A stretch of 64,000 nucleotides of DNA from positions 124,001-188,000 of the forward strand of contig SKCR01010145.1 of the NCBI GenBank assembly GCA_019454045.1, read 5' to 3'. The DNA comes from Zanthoxylum bungeanum. Its lineage: Eukaryota; Streptophyta; Magnoliopsida; Sapindales; Rutaceae. The notes beneath the pieces were generated by a model, which saw only the letters and a program-made list of their open reading frames with translations, was not told the origin of the DNA and searched no databases. A program made the position numbers and the translations under genes. Positions 52,301 through 62,800 of the stretch are shown here, piece by piece. How positions within the stretch are numbered: the first letter of the stretch is position 1; each line of letters starts with the position of its first letter.

Positions 52301-52959
52301 CAGGCTTATGAATACAGTGGATGCATTGTCAACGGTTAGATTTCATACCGAACAGCGAGATGTTACTCATGTGACTCAAAATTCTGGAATTGTAGTCCAA
52401 GGAGAACACAGCTCAGATCTAATTGACTTCTACGGCGTAATGCAGTCGGTCATTGAGTTGATATACCGACCCAGATGACATATGTTTGCTATTCGACTGT
52501 AAGTGGTTTGACACAAATGCCAGAAAGAGGAGAATTCAAGTTCGTAATAATCTAACGTCAATTAATGTTCAACGTTTTTGGTACAAGAATGATCCATACA
52601 TTTTTTGTACCCAAGCACGTTCAGTGATGTACATAACTGATCCCAAGTTAGGAACTGGGTGGATGGTGGTAGAAAAGTTACAACATAGGGCTATCTGGGA
52701 CACGCAGGAGAAAGATAGAGTTGACATATCAGATGAAACAGAAGAAGTCTCCGGCAACTTTGAAGATACTGCACAAATATATCATGGACCAACTGTCACC
52801 GTTCCGGAAAATATCACATTAACTCGAGCTAGTACAGACGTTGAGATAATTCCTCATGCTGAAGTTAGCGTTGAAGTAGCAAGTGAAGAACAATTTGACA
52901 CTGAAGATGACTTCGATTCCAGTCACGAATCCTCAAATACCGACGACAATAGTGATTAA
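49351..52959 (+). pseudogene. CACTA TNP2-type transposase (nonsense and frameshift mutations)
   Basis: Starts MDRNWISSLDRLSVEYRNGV with the transposase-associated N-terminal domain containing RCPCVNCLN (residues 38-46). In-frame stops are TAA at 50008-50010, TAG at 50137-50139 and TGA at 50680-50682. The same frame continues through them with Transposase_21 text: CPICGESRYKVR, MMWHHEK, ADGTEWKEFD, GLASDGFNPFGNM, YNLPPWKCMK. LDVMHIEKNICESLVGTL follows at 50970-51023. Later parts match DUF4218 (RWMYPIER joined across an intron to ALGDYKQYVKNKARPEGSIA, donor about 51570, acceptor about 51679) and DUF4216 (CKWFDTNARKRRIQVRNN, 52493 onward). Stop at 52957-52959 after an acidic tail. TAG and TGA most simply derive from CAG and CGA. 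The full chain is the standard plant CACTA transposase, here inactive. Confidence 0.92.
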
Positions 52960-53116
52960 TGAAGTTACTGTATTTTGTGATTGATGAATAATTTTCTGGA
53001 TTATAATGTATGTTTGTTGATTTTAATTACTCTTTAGATATGGTTGAAATATTATCGTAATTATTAATAGTATAACTATCACATATTTGTTTTTATTATT
53101 TTTAATGGTACACATC

Positions 53117-53346
53117 TAGCGTCGAAATATAATTTTCGACGCTAAATGACAGACATTAGCGTCGAATGTCATTTAGCGTCGACTGTTAGTCGACGCTAAT
53201 GTATGTCATTTAGCGTCGAAAATTTATATTTCGACGCTAGATATAAAATTAAATTTCCCGAAAAATAACCCTAAATTTTTAATAACCCGCCTATTTTTTG
53301 GCGTCGAATTATTCGACGCTAAAATCAAATTAATTCGACGCTAAAT
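53117..53346. repeat. CACTA internal AGCGTCGAA array upstream of the second gene
   Basis: About nine copies of AGCGTCGAA/TTCGACGCT in both orientations in 230 bases, lying between the two genes rather than at an end. They are followed by a CT-rich leader and intron like that preceding the first gene. Confidence 0.9.
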
Positions 53347-53470
53347 GTCTTTTAAATCCCTAAACCCAACCCGACCTCTTCTTCTCGGCTCAAACGACCA
53401 AATTTCTTCCATTAACTCTCTCTTCTTCTGCTATTCTCGGCTTCTAGACATCTACTGCAACGAATTTAAG

Positions 53471-54509
53471 GTAAGTCTCACTTTTTTATTTTAATTTGAT
53501 GATGATGATGATGATGGTGATGGTGATGGTTGTCAATAAGATTGATGAATTTTGATGATGATGATTGTTGAAGTTGATGATGAATTTGCATGATGACATG
53601 ATGATGAATTTAATTTGATTGTTGAAGTCAATAGAGATGTTTAGGAGGATATTGATGCTGGCTAAATGATAGAGTGTGTTTTTGGTGTGTTTTTGGGGTG
53701 CTTGGGAAGCCAATATTTTGGTTTGATTTCGGCAGACCGTAGGACGTTCGAACGCGTATTCAAACGGCAATTCGAACGCCCACTTTTTGCATTAGACGTT
53801 CGAACGCGTTAAAGAACGCCATACGAACGTGAGCTCACTGGAATTAATCCGTTCGAACGCGTTAAAGAACGCCATACGAACGTGAGCTCACTGGAATTGA
53901 TCCGTTCGAACGCGTTAAAGAATGCCATACGAACGTGAGCTCACTGGAATTGATCCGTTGTGTTAAAGAACGCCATACGAACGTGAGCTCACTGGAATTG
54001 ATCCGTTCGAACGCGTTAAAGAACGCCATACGAACGTGAGCTCACTGGAATTGATCCGTTCGAACGCGTTAAAGAACGCCATACGAACGTGAGCTCACTG
54101 GAATTGATCCGTTCGAACGCGTTATAGAACGCTACTACGAACGTGAGCTCTCTGGAATTGATCCGTTCGAACGCGTTATAGAACGCTACTCGAACGTGGC
54201 TCTCTGGAAACGCGTGATAGTATAGTATGTGTTTTGGAATGTTTGTTATGGTTATACGTGTGCATGAGAAGTCGTGGGTGATGAGTTTGGTGTGTCGTGA
54301 TGTGTATGTACGTGTATGATGGAACTCGTAGATTATATGGATAATGAATGCATATGTGAAATGAATAAATGAATGAATGAATTTGAAAACGAAAGTGAGC
54401 ATTCGATGTTATAAGCGCTTTTGTTAAGTTGTATTGACTTGTATGGATATGTATGTATATGTATAAGAATTTTGGAATTTGATGACGCTAATGCGACGAG
54501 TTTTTGCAG
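53471..54509 (+). other. predicted 5'-UTR intron of the CACTA second gene
   Basis: Donor AATTTAAG/GTAAGT at 53471 and acceptor TTTTTGCAG at 54501-54509, which abuts the ATG at 54510. It contains GAT-rich simple sequence (53500-53600) and the GTTCGAACGCGTT minisatellite (53745-54214). Confidence 0.65.
53745..54214 (+). repeat. GTTCGAACGCGTT minisatellite (~9 units of ~52 bp)
   Basis: Units start CGTTCGAACGCGTTAAAG, continue AACGCCATACGAACGTGAGC and end in TCACTGGAATTGATC. The first unit is divergent, one unit has lost CGAACGC (near 53956), and the last two read GTTATAGAACGCTACTCGAACG. Those last two match the Tat LTR unit almost base for base over ~38 nt. It lies in the predicted 5'-UTR intron. 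Confidence 0.92.
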
Positions 54510-55941
54510 ATGGCACCGGGCAATCGCAAACGGGCTACCGCGACTCCATCTACATCAGCAAGGGCAACTGGCCCTGGTGATTTCTCTGCTAGCACAGGTG
54601 AGTCCAGTACAGTGAAGGGTCGAGGACGCACTGTGGCCTGGGGTTGGCTAAGTACGTTAAGGCTCACGGCCGTATCCGGATAGAGATATCAGATGATGGA
54701 CACAGTCAAGTCGGACAACATAATTCAGCGTTTAATACAGCCATAGGAGCTACAGCTCGATATGAAGCTCCCCAAAACTACGTATCTTGGAGAAAGATAC
54801 CGTGGGAGACGAAAATGAACCAGCTATTCCCTTCGCTACTTGTAAGTTTTCGATATTGTTTGTTATTTAATATTTTTATTTTATACTTATTTTTACTCGA
54901 ATTTTCATGTAGGAATGGTTCGACTTCGATCTGACCCAAGTGAATGTCCAACAATATATTGACTACCACATGGGGAAAAGTTATAAAGATTATAGAACAA
55001 AAGTCATGAAACCAATATTCGACGAACATGGACCTTCAAATGCTCCACAACACAAGCCTGATTTTATAGAGGAACAAGATTGGACATTCTTATAGCTTGG
55101 TCTTTGTTTTCGGTACTTACAGTGTTGGTAAATGCAGGATAAATGTCACGCAAATTCGGAAAATCGAAGTCACTTGCGTTTTAACCACCGTGGAGGTTCG
55201 AAGCCATTTATCCAACATCGTGCCGAACATTCTGAGGTAAATATATCCTAACGTAAAATTGAACAGTTAATTGTTTTTACTAATCTGGAATAATATTGAA
55301 TTTATTTTCTGTTTATAACAGAGTAGCACAGTTGAGGTGCAATCATTTCCAGATTTTTTCCGTGTGACGCATTACAATGAGAGGAACAAATGGATAAATG
55401 AAGAAGCCGAACGCTGCTATGTAAGTTTCAGTTTTTTAAAATAAAATAATTAATATTATATATGTTAATTTTTTTTTCTCAAATTCTAATATTAACTTAT
55501 TTTTTGAAACAGAACGAAATGATGGAACTCCAAGATCAAACTCAAGAGACAGGGTCCGACCCCATATCAGATGAGCAGCTGTCGCAATTGGTTTTCAAGA
55601 ATCAGACAGCTTACAACGTTGGCCTTGGCACTCGTAAAAAGCCAACGTCATCTGCACGCAATAGTGTTAATTCGGACAATGTCTCTCTTCTAGACGAGTT
55701 AGTCACCACCAAAGACGAGCTAGCCAGCACCCGAGACGAGCTGCAGCAGACTAAGGAGAAGCTACAACAGGTCACGGTGGACCACGAGAAGAAGATGATG
55801 GACCACGAGAAGAAGATGATGGACCACGAGAAGAAGATGGAGCATTTGCAAGAGCAAATGCTGGCTTTCCGTCAGATGTTTGAGGCCTCATTCAGTTATG
55901 GTGCATCGGCTCGAGCGTCCCCCCATCACAGTAGCAATTAA
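54510..55941 (+). pseudogene. CACTA second gene, TNPA / Transposase_24-type
   Basis: Starts MAPGNRKRATATPSTSARAT at 54510. A frame change before 54632 leads to GLGLAKYVKAHGRIRIEI, then a domain with YEAPQNYVSWRKIPWETK and an exon end near 54840 (CTACTT/GTAAGT). The next exon starts near 54913 (EWFDFDLTQVNVQQYIDYH). A stop follows WTFL near 55095. Coding resumes at about 55138 with DKCHANSENRSHLRFNHRGG and then SFPDFFRVTHYNERNKW. The last exon (from about 55513) contains NEMMELQDQTQETGSDPIS and a coiled coil with a thrice-repeated MDHEKKM-type heptad, ending at 55941. Order and motifs fit the plant En/Spm Transposase_24 family (KCHANS, NHRGGS, YNERN..W). The stop and frame change suggest it is damaged, unless splicing avoids them. 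Confidence 0.82.
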
Positions 55942-56140
55942 TTTTATATTTGGTTTTGTATAAACATTTTGAACAAATATATTTAATATAATATTTTTTT
56001 CTAAAACAAATTTAAATATAATATTTATTATAATATTTTGTAATTTTGTTATTAATTACATTTTTTTCAACAAAATTAAATATTTTTGACCAAAAAAGAA
56101 GTAAATTAATAATTTTTTAAAAAATAAATTTTTGAACTAT

Positions 56141-56528
56141 TAGCGACGAAATAATTCGACGCAAAAGTCCAACTTTTGGCGTCGAATATTTCGACGCTAA
56201 TAGTAACAAAAAAATGGCTGCTGTAAGCTTACATATAATACTTTTTTTAATATACTTTAGCGTCGAAAGTTTCGACGCTAAAAGTTTGGATTTTTGCGTC
56301 GAATATTTCGTCGCCAAATATAACCAATAGCGTCGAAATATGTACTTTAGCGTCGAAATAAATTGGACGCGGAATAAAGCTTTTTAGCGTCGCATTTAAT
56401 TATTTCGACGCTAAAAGTGATTCTCGTCGACATTTCAGCGTCCATTTTTTGCGTCTAATTTTTTCGACGCTAAATGTATTTTGCGTCGAAACCGTGACGT
56501 ATGGCGTCGAAATAATTCGACGCTAAAT
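56141..56528. repeat. CACTA right subterminal repeat array
   Basis: Around 15 copies of TAGCGTCGAA/TTCGACGCTAA in both orientations up to the terminal inverted repeat, mirroring the left end. Confidence 0.92.
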
Positions 56529-56549
56529 GGTCTAATTCTTGTAGTGCAA

Positions 56550-57139
56550 ATGGTGCATGGAAGGGGTATAACCTTAGGAGGGTTACACCTCAATCCAAAG
56601 AGTGCCCTTAAGGCACCATTTCATGCCTATATATAGGAGCCTCATGTTCATTCTAAGGGATCCAGAATTTTGAAAAGTCTTGTGTCACATCTTTGTGTTT
56701 TAGAATCAAGAGAGAGTTCCAACTATTGTCCCAGTTCAAGATCTTGTTAAGAAGTGCCCCTTGAACAAGAGGAATTCAAGTAATCTTGGGAGGACGTTAG
56801 CCATAAAATCCGTAGAGCATCGAGGCAGGGCTAATCAGTTCTTAAGGACAAATATATATCTCGGCTTGAATTTTCTGTATCTTCAATATTTTTACCAGGT
56901 TTTTCTTATTATCTAAAGTTTTAGGGTTTATGATTCAAGATTGATATTTTAGTGTAGATTTGTTTGCATTGTTGAATACTAATTTTGATGGTTGATGCAT
57001 GTTCGTTTCGTTTAATAACACACTAATTCCCCAACAATCTTAAGAACTTATCATATTTAAGTGTTGTTAGATGAAAATTCGATGTATTAATAAGAAATTT
57101 TCTGGAAAATGTATATTGTGCATGAAAAATACGCATGGG
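56550..57139. other. right flank of CACTA, LTR-like sequence
   Basis: Contains a TATATATAGG box (56630-56640) and an untranslated-leader-like stretch but no coding. With 48273-48402 it could form a ~360-bp LTR fragment (TG at 48273, CA at 56778, possible TSD AGTAA at 48268-48272 and 56779-56783) into which the CACTA element jumped. This is only a suggestion. Confidence 0.35.
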
Positions 57140-57268
57140 CGTTCGAATGCCCGACGAACGCGTATGTAAAATTTTTAATTTTCGTAAGAGTGTTCGAACG
57201 CGTATTCAAATGCAACTCGAATGCAAGTCTTCCGCCTAAGAACGTTCGAACGCGTCTTCAAACGCATC
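57140..57268 (+). repeat. degenerate GTTCGAACGCG units outside CACTA
   Basis: Three diverged copies: CGTTCGAATGCCCGACGAACG near 57140, TGTTCGAACGCGTATTCAAATG near 57191 and CGTTCGAACGCGTCTTCAAACG near 57243. They are less regular than the arrays elsewhere. Confidence 0.75.
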
Positions 57269-57299
57269 ACGTGTTGGGGTTGGTGCTTAGAGCGCCAAT

Positions 57300-59880
57300 C
57301 CGGACCGTATTTATGTCTGATTCATGAATACGAACATCCCCTTATTCCATAATATTACTTATTTATGGTTGCACCTCTTGTTCTTATATACGTATTCGAT
57401 CTGATTACGATTAGATTGAAACTAAATGTGGTTTAGTGATATGTATATATTAGACAAAGGCCCGATAATATATAATGCAGTACACAGTTACAAAGTTAGT
57501 TTGTAATTGACATTGGGAAGTTTCACTGTTATATATATATTATCAAACATAGTTCCTGGTCAAGATTCACTAACATGGGTCGGTTAGTCAAATCCGTTGA
57601 GACCAGTACATGTCGTATATCGAGACTTGGTCCGATGGTTTATCCCAGTGAACCATGAGTCTGGAGAGACTCGTATAGACGTGTAGGTGTTTATAGTGTA
57701 TAAACACTGAACAGCTCACCGAAGATTCTTAATGGATGGTACTCACAACGTCAATAAGAATCTTCTCGGGTTGAGTAGCATAGTGGTCCTTCGACTTGAG
57801 ACACCACTGTGGATGTATGAGACATCCTCCACACTTAGATGGCAGTCACGTCACCGATCTATTTAGATCAGACCTCCGCCTGTTCGTTGGGTGTGGATCG
57901 ATCCTCAGGATATCCTGTGTGTGTCAAGATAGGATCCGTCAGTTCTGTGTACAGAGCATAGGTAGTCCATATATTATTAGCAGTCTGTTAAATCTGTGGC
58001 CACAGTATACTTCGGAAGTAAGTTCCGAATGTTATTTAGAGATTGCTAATAGATACGTCGACGAGATAATACCTATAGAGATTTGACGTTTACATCTATA
58101 TCTCTGGGATTATCTGGATACCTGTGACGGAGGGATTATACGTATGCAATGACCTCGACCTGTATGATTCAGCTAGTTTATCCGTGATCGTCATAATCTA
58201 CGGGTGGATAGATTATGGACATGAAATTGGATTTCGTGACGGATATACCTGAATCTATAGAGTCTCAATAATGAAACATACTCGTAGAGCACTAGGCAAC
58301 TTTTATGAATAATGATGATTATTTATAAATCGTTTAAACGTTAAACGAAAATACATGCGAACGGGCCGAACCGTCATTTCCTAATTAATGTGTATTTGTT
58401 TTAATATATGATATTATTAAATACACATTAATAAATTGTCAAATAAGGTATTTGACATATATCATAATATATGTATTTGAGATATTTAAAGTAAATATAA
58501 TACATATATTTGAGATATTTATATTTAATTAATTATTAATTATTTAATTGTTAAATGATTAATATAATTAAAATATAATATCTTATACCAAATGATAAAG
58601 TTAGGAAATGATTATAAGTGTAAATGTTTGACTTTACATTAAAGGAAAAGGTTGTCAAATTGAATTTGACTTCCTTGGATATTTTTTTAATTGTTAAAAT
58701 TGAAATATCTTTTTTCCTTTATTTTGTATCAATTCGGCCAAGACCCTAATATAAATATAATTGTTATATTTTTGAGTTGCATTTGTTGACTTACTTTATT
58801 CATTGAATTGTTTGATGATTAAAGTTGCAAGTTGACAAGTTGTTATTAAATGAAACAAAATATAATTCTATCTATATTTTTCTTAGCCAATTCGGCCAAG
58901 GCTTGCATTTTGGCAAGTATATATTGTTTCATTTATTTTAGGGTTTCATTTAACCATTTCACTTTATCAAAACTCCATTAAAAAAGGCAAGGAAAGAAGT
59001 AGAGAGAAAAGAAAAGAAAAGAAGGAAAAGTTTGGAATTAGTAAGTATTTCCAACCTTCCATTAGAGAGTAATTTGTTCCTCTTGTTGTGGGCAACATCT
59101 TGTGATGTTCTTGAGTTTTTCTATTCTTTATTCTTTGTACTTTTGATGGATAAAAGTTTGATGAAGGTGATTTGCATGTATGATGTTGGAAGTTTATTAC
59201 TAGTGTAGTACTAAGCATTCTTTTAAGGTTTTAGAACCTTGTTGCCATTCTAGAGTTATTGACCCACTCTTAGATGACCTAGATTTGATCTTGAGTTGTT
59301 TCATTGTGTGAGACTTTGATTGGATGGAAGAAACATGATTGAAGTAATTGATTTAACCAATTTGGTCTAATTTGTCCAATTTGAAGAAATTGAAAAATTA
59401 GGGTTCATGACCAATTCCAAATTTGGGGTTTTTCATTTATGTTGTGTATTTGGATGTGTATATGATGCATATAAAGTTTCATGTTGATTGGATTACATCT
59501 TGATGTGTTTTGAAGCATGAAATGACAAAGTGCACAAATGCCACCTTTGGGAGGCATTCGGCCAAATGGATAAATTTGGGGATTTGGTTGCTTTGGTGTT
59601 TTGATGTTTTGAACATGCTAAGTTCATCTTAGAAATGATTTAGAATCATTCAAAATTGATTAGATCAATTTCGGACTAAAATGGACAAAATACCAATGTA
59701 AGGGCATTTCGGTAAATTCACTTGAATATGATTCATTTGAATTTTATTTCATAATTTGATTATTGGATAATTAAATAAATATGTTTATTTAATTAATCCG
59801 AGAAAATTTTTTGAAATCGGAAGATACGATCTTCCGCCGCTTCCGCTGCGTTACCGGATATTCCCCCTAAAACCCCTACA
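57300..59880 (+). mobile_element. probable 5' LTR of an LTR retrotransposon (left limit unknown)
   Basis: The sequence ends ACCCCTACA at 59880, three bases before a TGGTATCAGAGC primer site, the arrangement expected for a 5' LTR. It has no long open frame. It contains a 9-bp perfect stem (GTGTTTATA-GTG-TATAAACAC, 57687-57707), an AT-rich block (58380-58600) and repeated TTCGGCCAA words (58734, 58894, 59558 regions). The left end could not be fixed because the partner LTR is outside the window. Confidence 0.6.
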
Positions 59881-59883
59881 AAA

Positions 59884-59895
59884 TGGTATCAGAGC
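59884..59895 (+). other. primer-binding site (initiator Met tRNA)
   Basis: TGGTATCAGAGC in AAATGGTATCAGAGCAAG; identical to the Copia-2 primer site but on the plus strand. Confidence 0.88.
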
Positions 59896-62800
59896 AAGTC
59901 CGATTCTAGGCCTCCATAAATGATTAGCTTATTTTATTCAATGTTTAATCATGTTTTCTTGACTTTATACATGCATGTTGTATAATCTAATTTGATTAGA
60001 TTTAGGGTGTATGACACTTAATGGAATATCCCCGCTTAATAAGGTTTAATAGTAACTAGTATTTGGAATACTTGTTTCTTGGTCCGTCTTGTCAATACGG
60101 TTATAAATATCTTTTCGTTGACTACATCCGAGACCGTGCCTCTGCTGTGAGGGTGTAGCTGATAGAAATTTATTTATGCCGAATGTATATTAGATACTAG
60201 ATAAATTCAAGCGAAAGCGGAATCCTGAACGTGCCCTAGCTGTCAGGGTTACGCAAGTAACTTGAGTTTATCATTGACAAGTTTAACCTTGGTACGTCTC
60301 CTTGTGGGCCTGCCTTCGCAGCGACAACGAGAAACGGCCAGGACCGGAACCTTGGAGTCACTAGTGAGTGATTGACAATTAGTTGTCTACCTGTGAATAT
60401 ACGTCGGCGAGACCGTGCCTCTGCTGTGAGTCGAAATATATTCATGGGGTCCTCTTCCCATTATGGAATTCGATTTAATTATTGAATTCTCGTCTTTCCG
60501 TTGGGGATTACGGCATTACGTAAAAATAGTGGGAGGCACTGCTAAGTTTAAAATATTCCATAACTTAGGCAGTGTATGTTATTATGGAAATTGCCGCTGT
60601 TTGTTTCCTTATTCTATTGTTTATATAGAATTAAACTTTTATTTACTGCACACATATTATGATATGTTATCTGACTAGACTCTTCGTTGCAGTTATTATA
60701 GAATAGGTTCTAGATACTAATAGACTAGGATATTATTAGATTAGTCTAAACCATCGGGAACTGTTGTTCCGATTTTCTTGAAAAATAAAGATGGTTAATG
60801 ACTTAGTTTCTAAGTCACCACATATAATCTAGATAGATATCCCTTTTAGGATATAATAATTTAGAGACAATAGTTTCTTATGCAGTAGGAATTGACTTGA
60901 ATTAGTTCATGTCTCGAGATTCTTGACTGGCATTAAGAAAGCCCTATTAGGTATTTGTTTATCTAGTAATGACGTTTCTAAGCTTTAATTACCTTTAGAG
61001 GTAATGTGTATGACACAATTTGCTAATCAGTTATTTACAATTGTTGTGAATAGTTGAATGCAAATAGTAAAGCTAAAGAAAGGAGATGCGTATATTTGTG
61101 TATAGAAAATATCGATTTTCACAATACTACAACTATAGGTATTGGATACCAGATCTCCCGTCTAGTTATTTGAAATATTGGTTAACGATTGTTTTGATAT
61201 TTGATATCGGAACTTGCGACTATTGGATAGTCACTTGTTCTTTATAAACAATTGTTACATATTTTATAATAACTAGTAGTGTCATTGACGTAGAGATAAC
61301 ATTAAGAAAAATTATTCAGTAAAGTAAATAATTTGAAACGGTGCTTTATGGGTTTAATCACTTAAGCATTGGATGCTTATTCCGTATGGTGAAGGATGGT
61401 TTGATACTAGATCACACCACATATCCTTATCCATTTAATGAATATTGTATTCAGGAAAGTGATTAAGATCTCGTTTAACCAATGATTGTCATTGGACCAC
61501 CAGATTTATTTAACTGATACATTGGATGTATGTAGTTTAATGAATAATAATTGCTTAAGGTAGTTTTCTATACTTCGTAACTTAGTTGATGAATTGTCAT
61601 AACTTAGTTATGTGTTTCTGAAGGAACACATATTGAAAGTCTTGAAAGTATCAAGTACTTTCAATCTGTTCTGATGAAACGTAGATTGAACATTTTTGAC
61701 TTGTTCAAATATATTCAATCTAAAGGTTTTAGAGAATTCTATCCTCAAAATTCATAACATGTCTTTGAACTGTTCAAAGATCTTTGATACGATCAAACGT
61801 ATGAATTTAAAGCAATTAGTTCTAAGGTTATTTAGTGAATATGATTCATATTCAATATTATTCTTCCATGATTCCATCTTGATGGAATTGAGTAGTGGGA
61901 GCAATCGGATCTTATATGATTGGTTCGTTTGATATTGAATGTTACCGAATTAGTTTCAATACTCTTGGGGTTATACTCCAGTAACACTAATTCATCTCTT
62001 TATTAATGTTCCATTATTTTCTACAGTTGCATATATGATATGTATAGGTAGAAAATTTGAATCTTGAAAAGTTTGAGATTTCAATCTTTCTTTTATATAA
62101 TAGTTATATAATGGAAATTACTTACACCTCGGAGGTATAAGTAAAAGTTTATCGTTTATTCTGTTTAATAGAATATTGTATTCTATTTAATAGAATATCT
62201 TTCCTACGATTCTAAGTAATAAAATCGTTTTATTACTTGGTGTGTAACATCAGATGTTAACTATTGTAGAAAAGACTTGACTTATTGAAGTCAAATGTGA
62301 GAATGATAAATTATAAATGGAACTACGTAATTAATAAGATGAAACAACCCTTATACATCTTCCGTACAAGTCCAATAGGATAACAGAATCATTCACGAGT
62401 ATTTGATACTTAATGGTTCCGTTGTTTTCTTACTGAAGAAAAATTATCCTATAACTTATAATGGAAGCGATATTTGATATCGATTCTGGAAGTTCACCAT
62501 TGAACCATAGATCTAAGATTGTTCATAGCTTACTATGATCAAGTTTTGAACTTGATTAAGCTTTCATTATGAATTAGTTCATGATATGTGCTAATTGTTT
62601 GCGCAGCGAAAGCATTGTGAGCTTATTAAAGGTTTGACCTTTACAGTATGACAGTGAGAAAAGTTATACTCAGCAATCTATTGTAGATTCTGAGAAAACT
62701 TATCTATAGTCACACTAAATGAACAATTAAAGATATATTGGTTAATGTTGATAATAAACTGTATATTTTAGCTAAAGAATGCAAAGTGGCGTTTTTGGAT

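Larger units (their letters stand above)
48403..56546 (+). mobile_element. CACTA (En/Spm) DNA transposon, complete ends, two genes
   Basis: 8144 bp with 14-bp perfect terminal inverted repeats CACTACAAGAATTA / TAATTCTTGTAGTG and a 3-bp target duplication CAA (48400-48402 and 56547-56549). Subterminal arrays of AGCGTCGAA repeats in both orientations lie at each end, as expected for TNPA-type binding. Inside are a TNP2-type transposase gene (49351-52959) and a second En/Spm-type gene (54510-55941), both plus strand and both damaged. Ends are intact, so it could in principle be moved in trans. Confidence 0.95.

Noticed and set aside
54016..54402. 128-codon minus-strand frame with repeated NAFERINS-like text
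   Set aside because: Antisense reading of the minisatellite in the CACTA intron; the peptide repeat reflects the DNA repeat.
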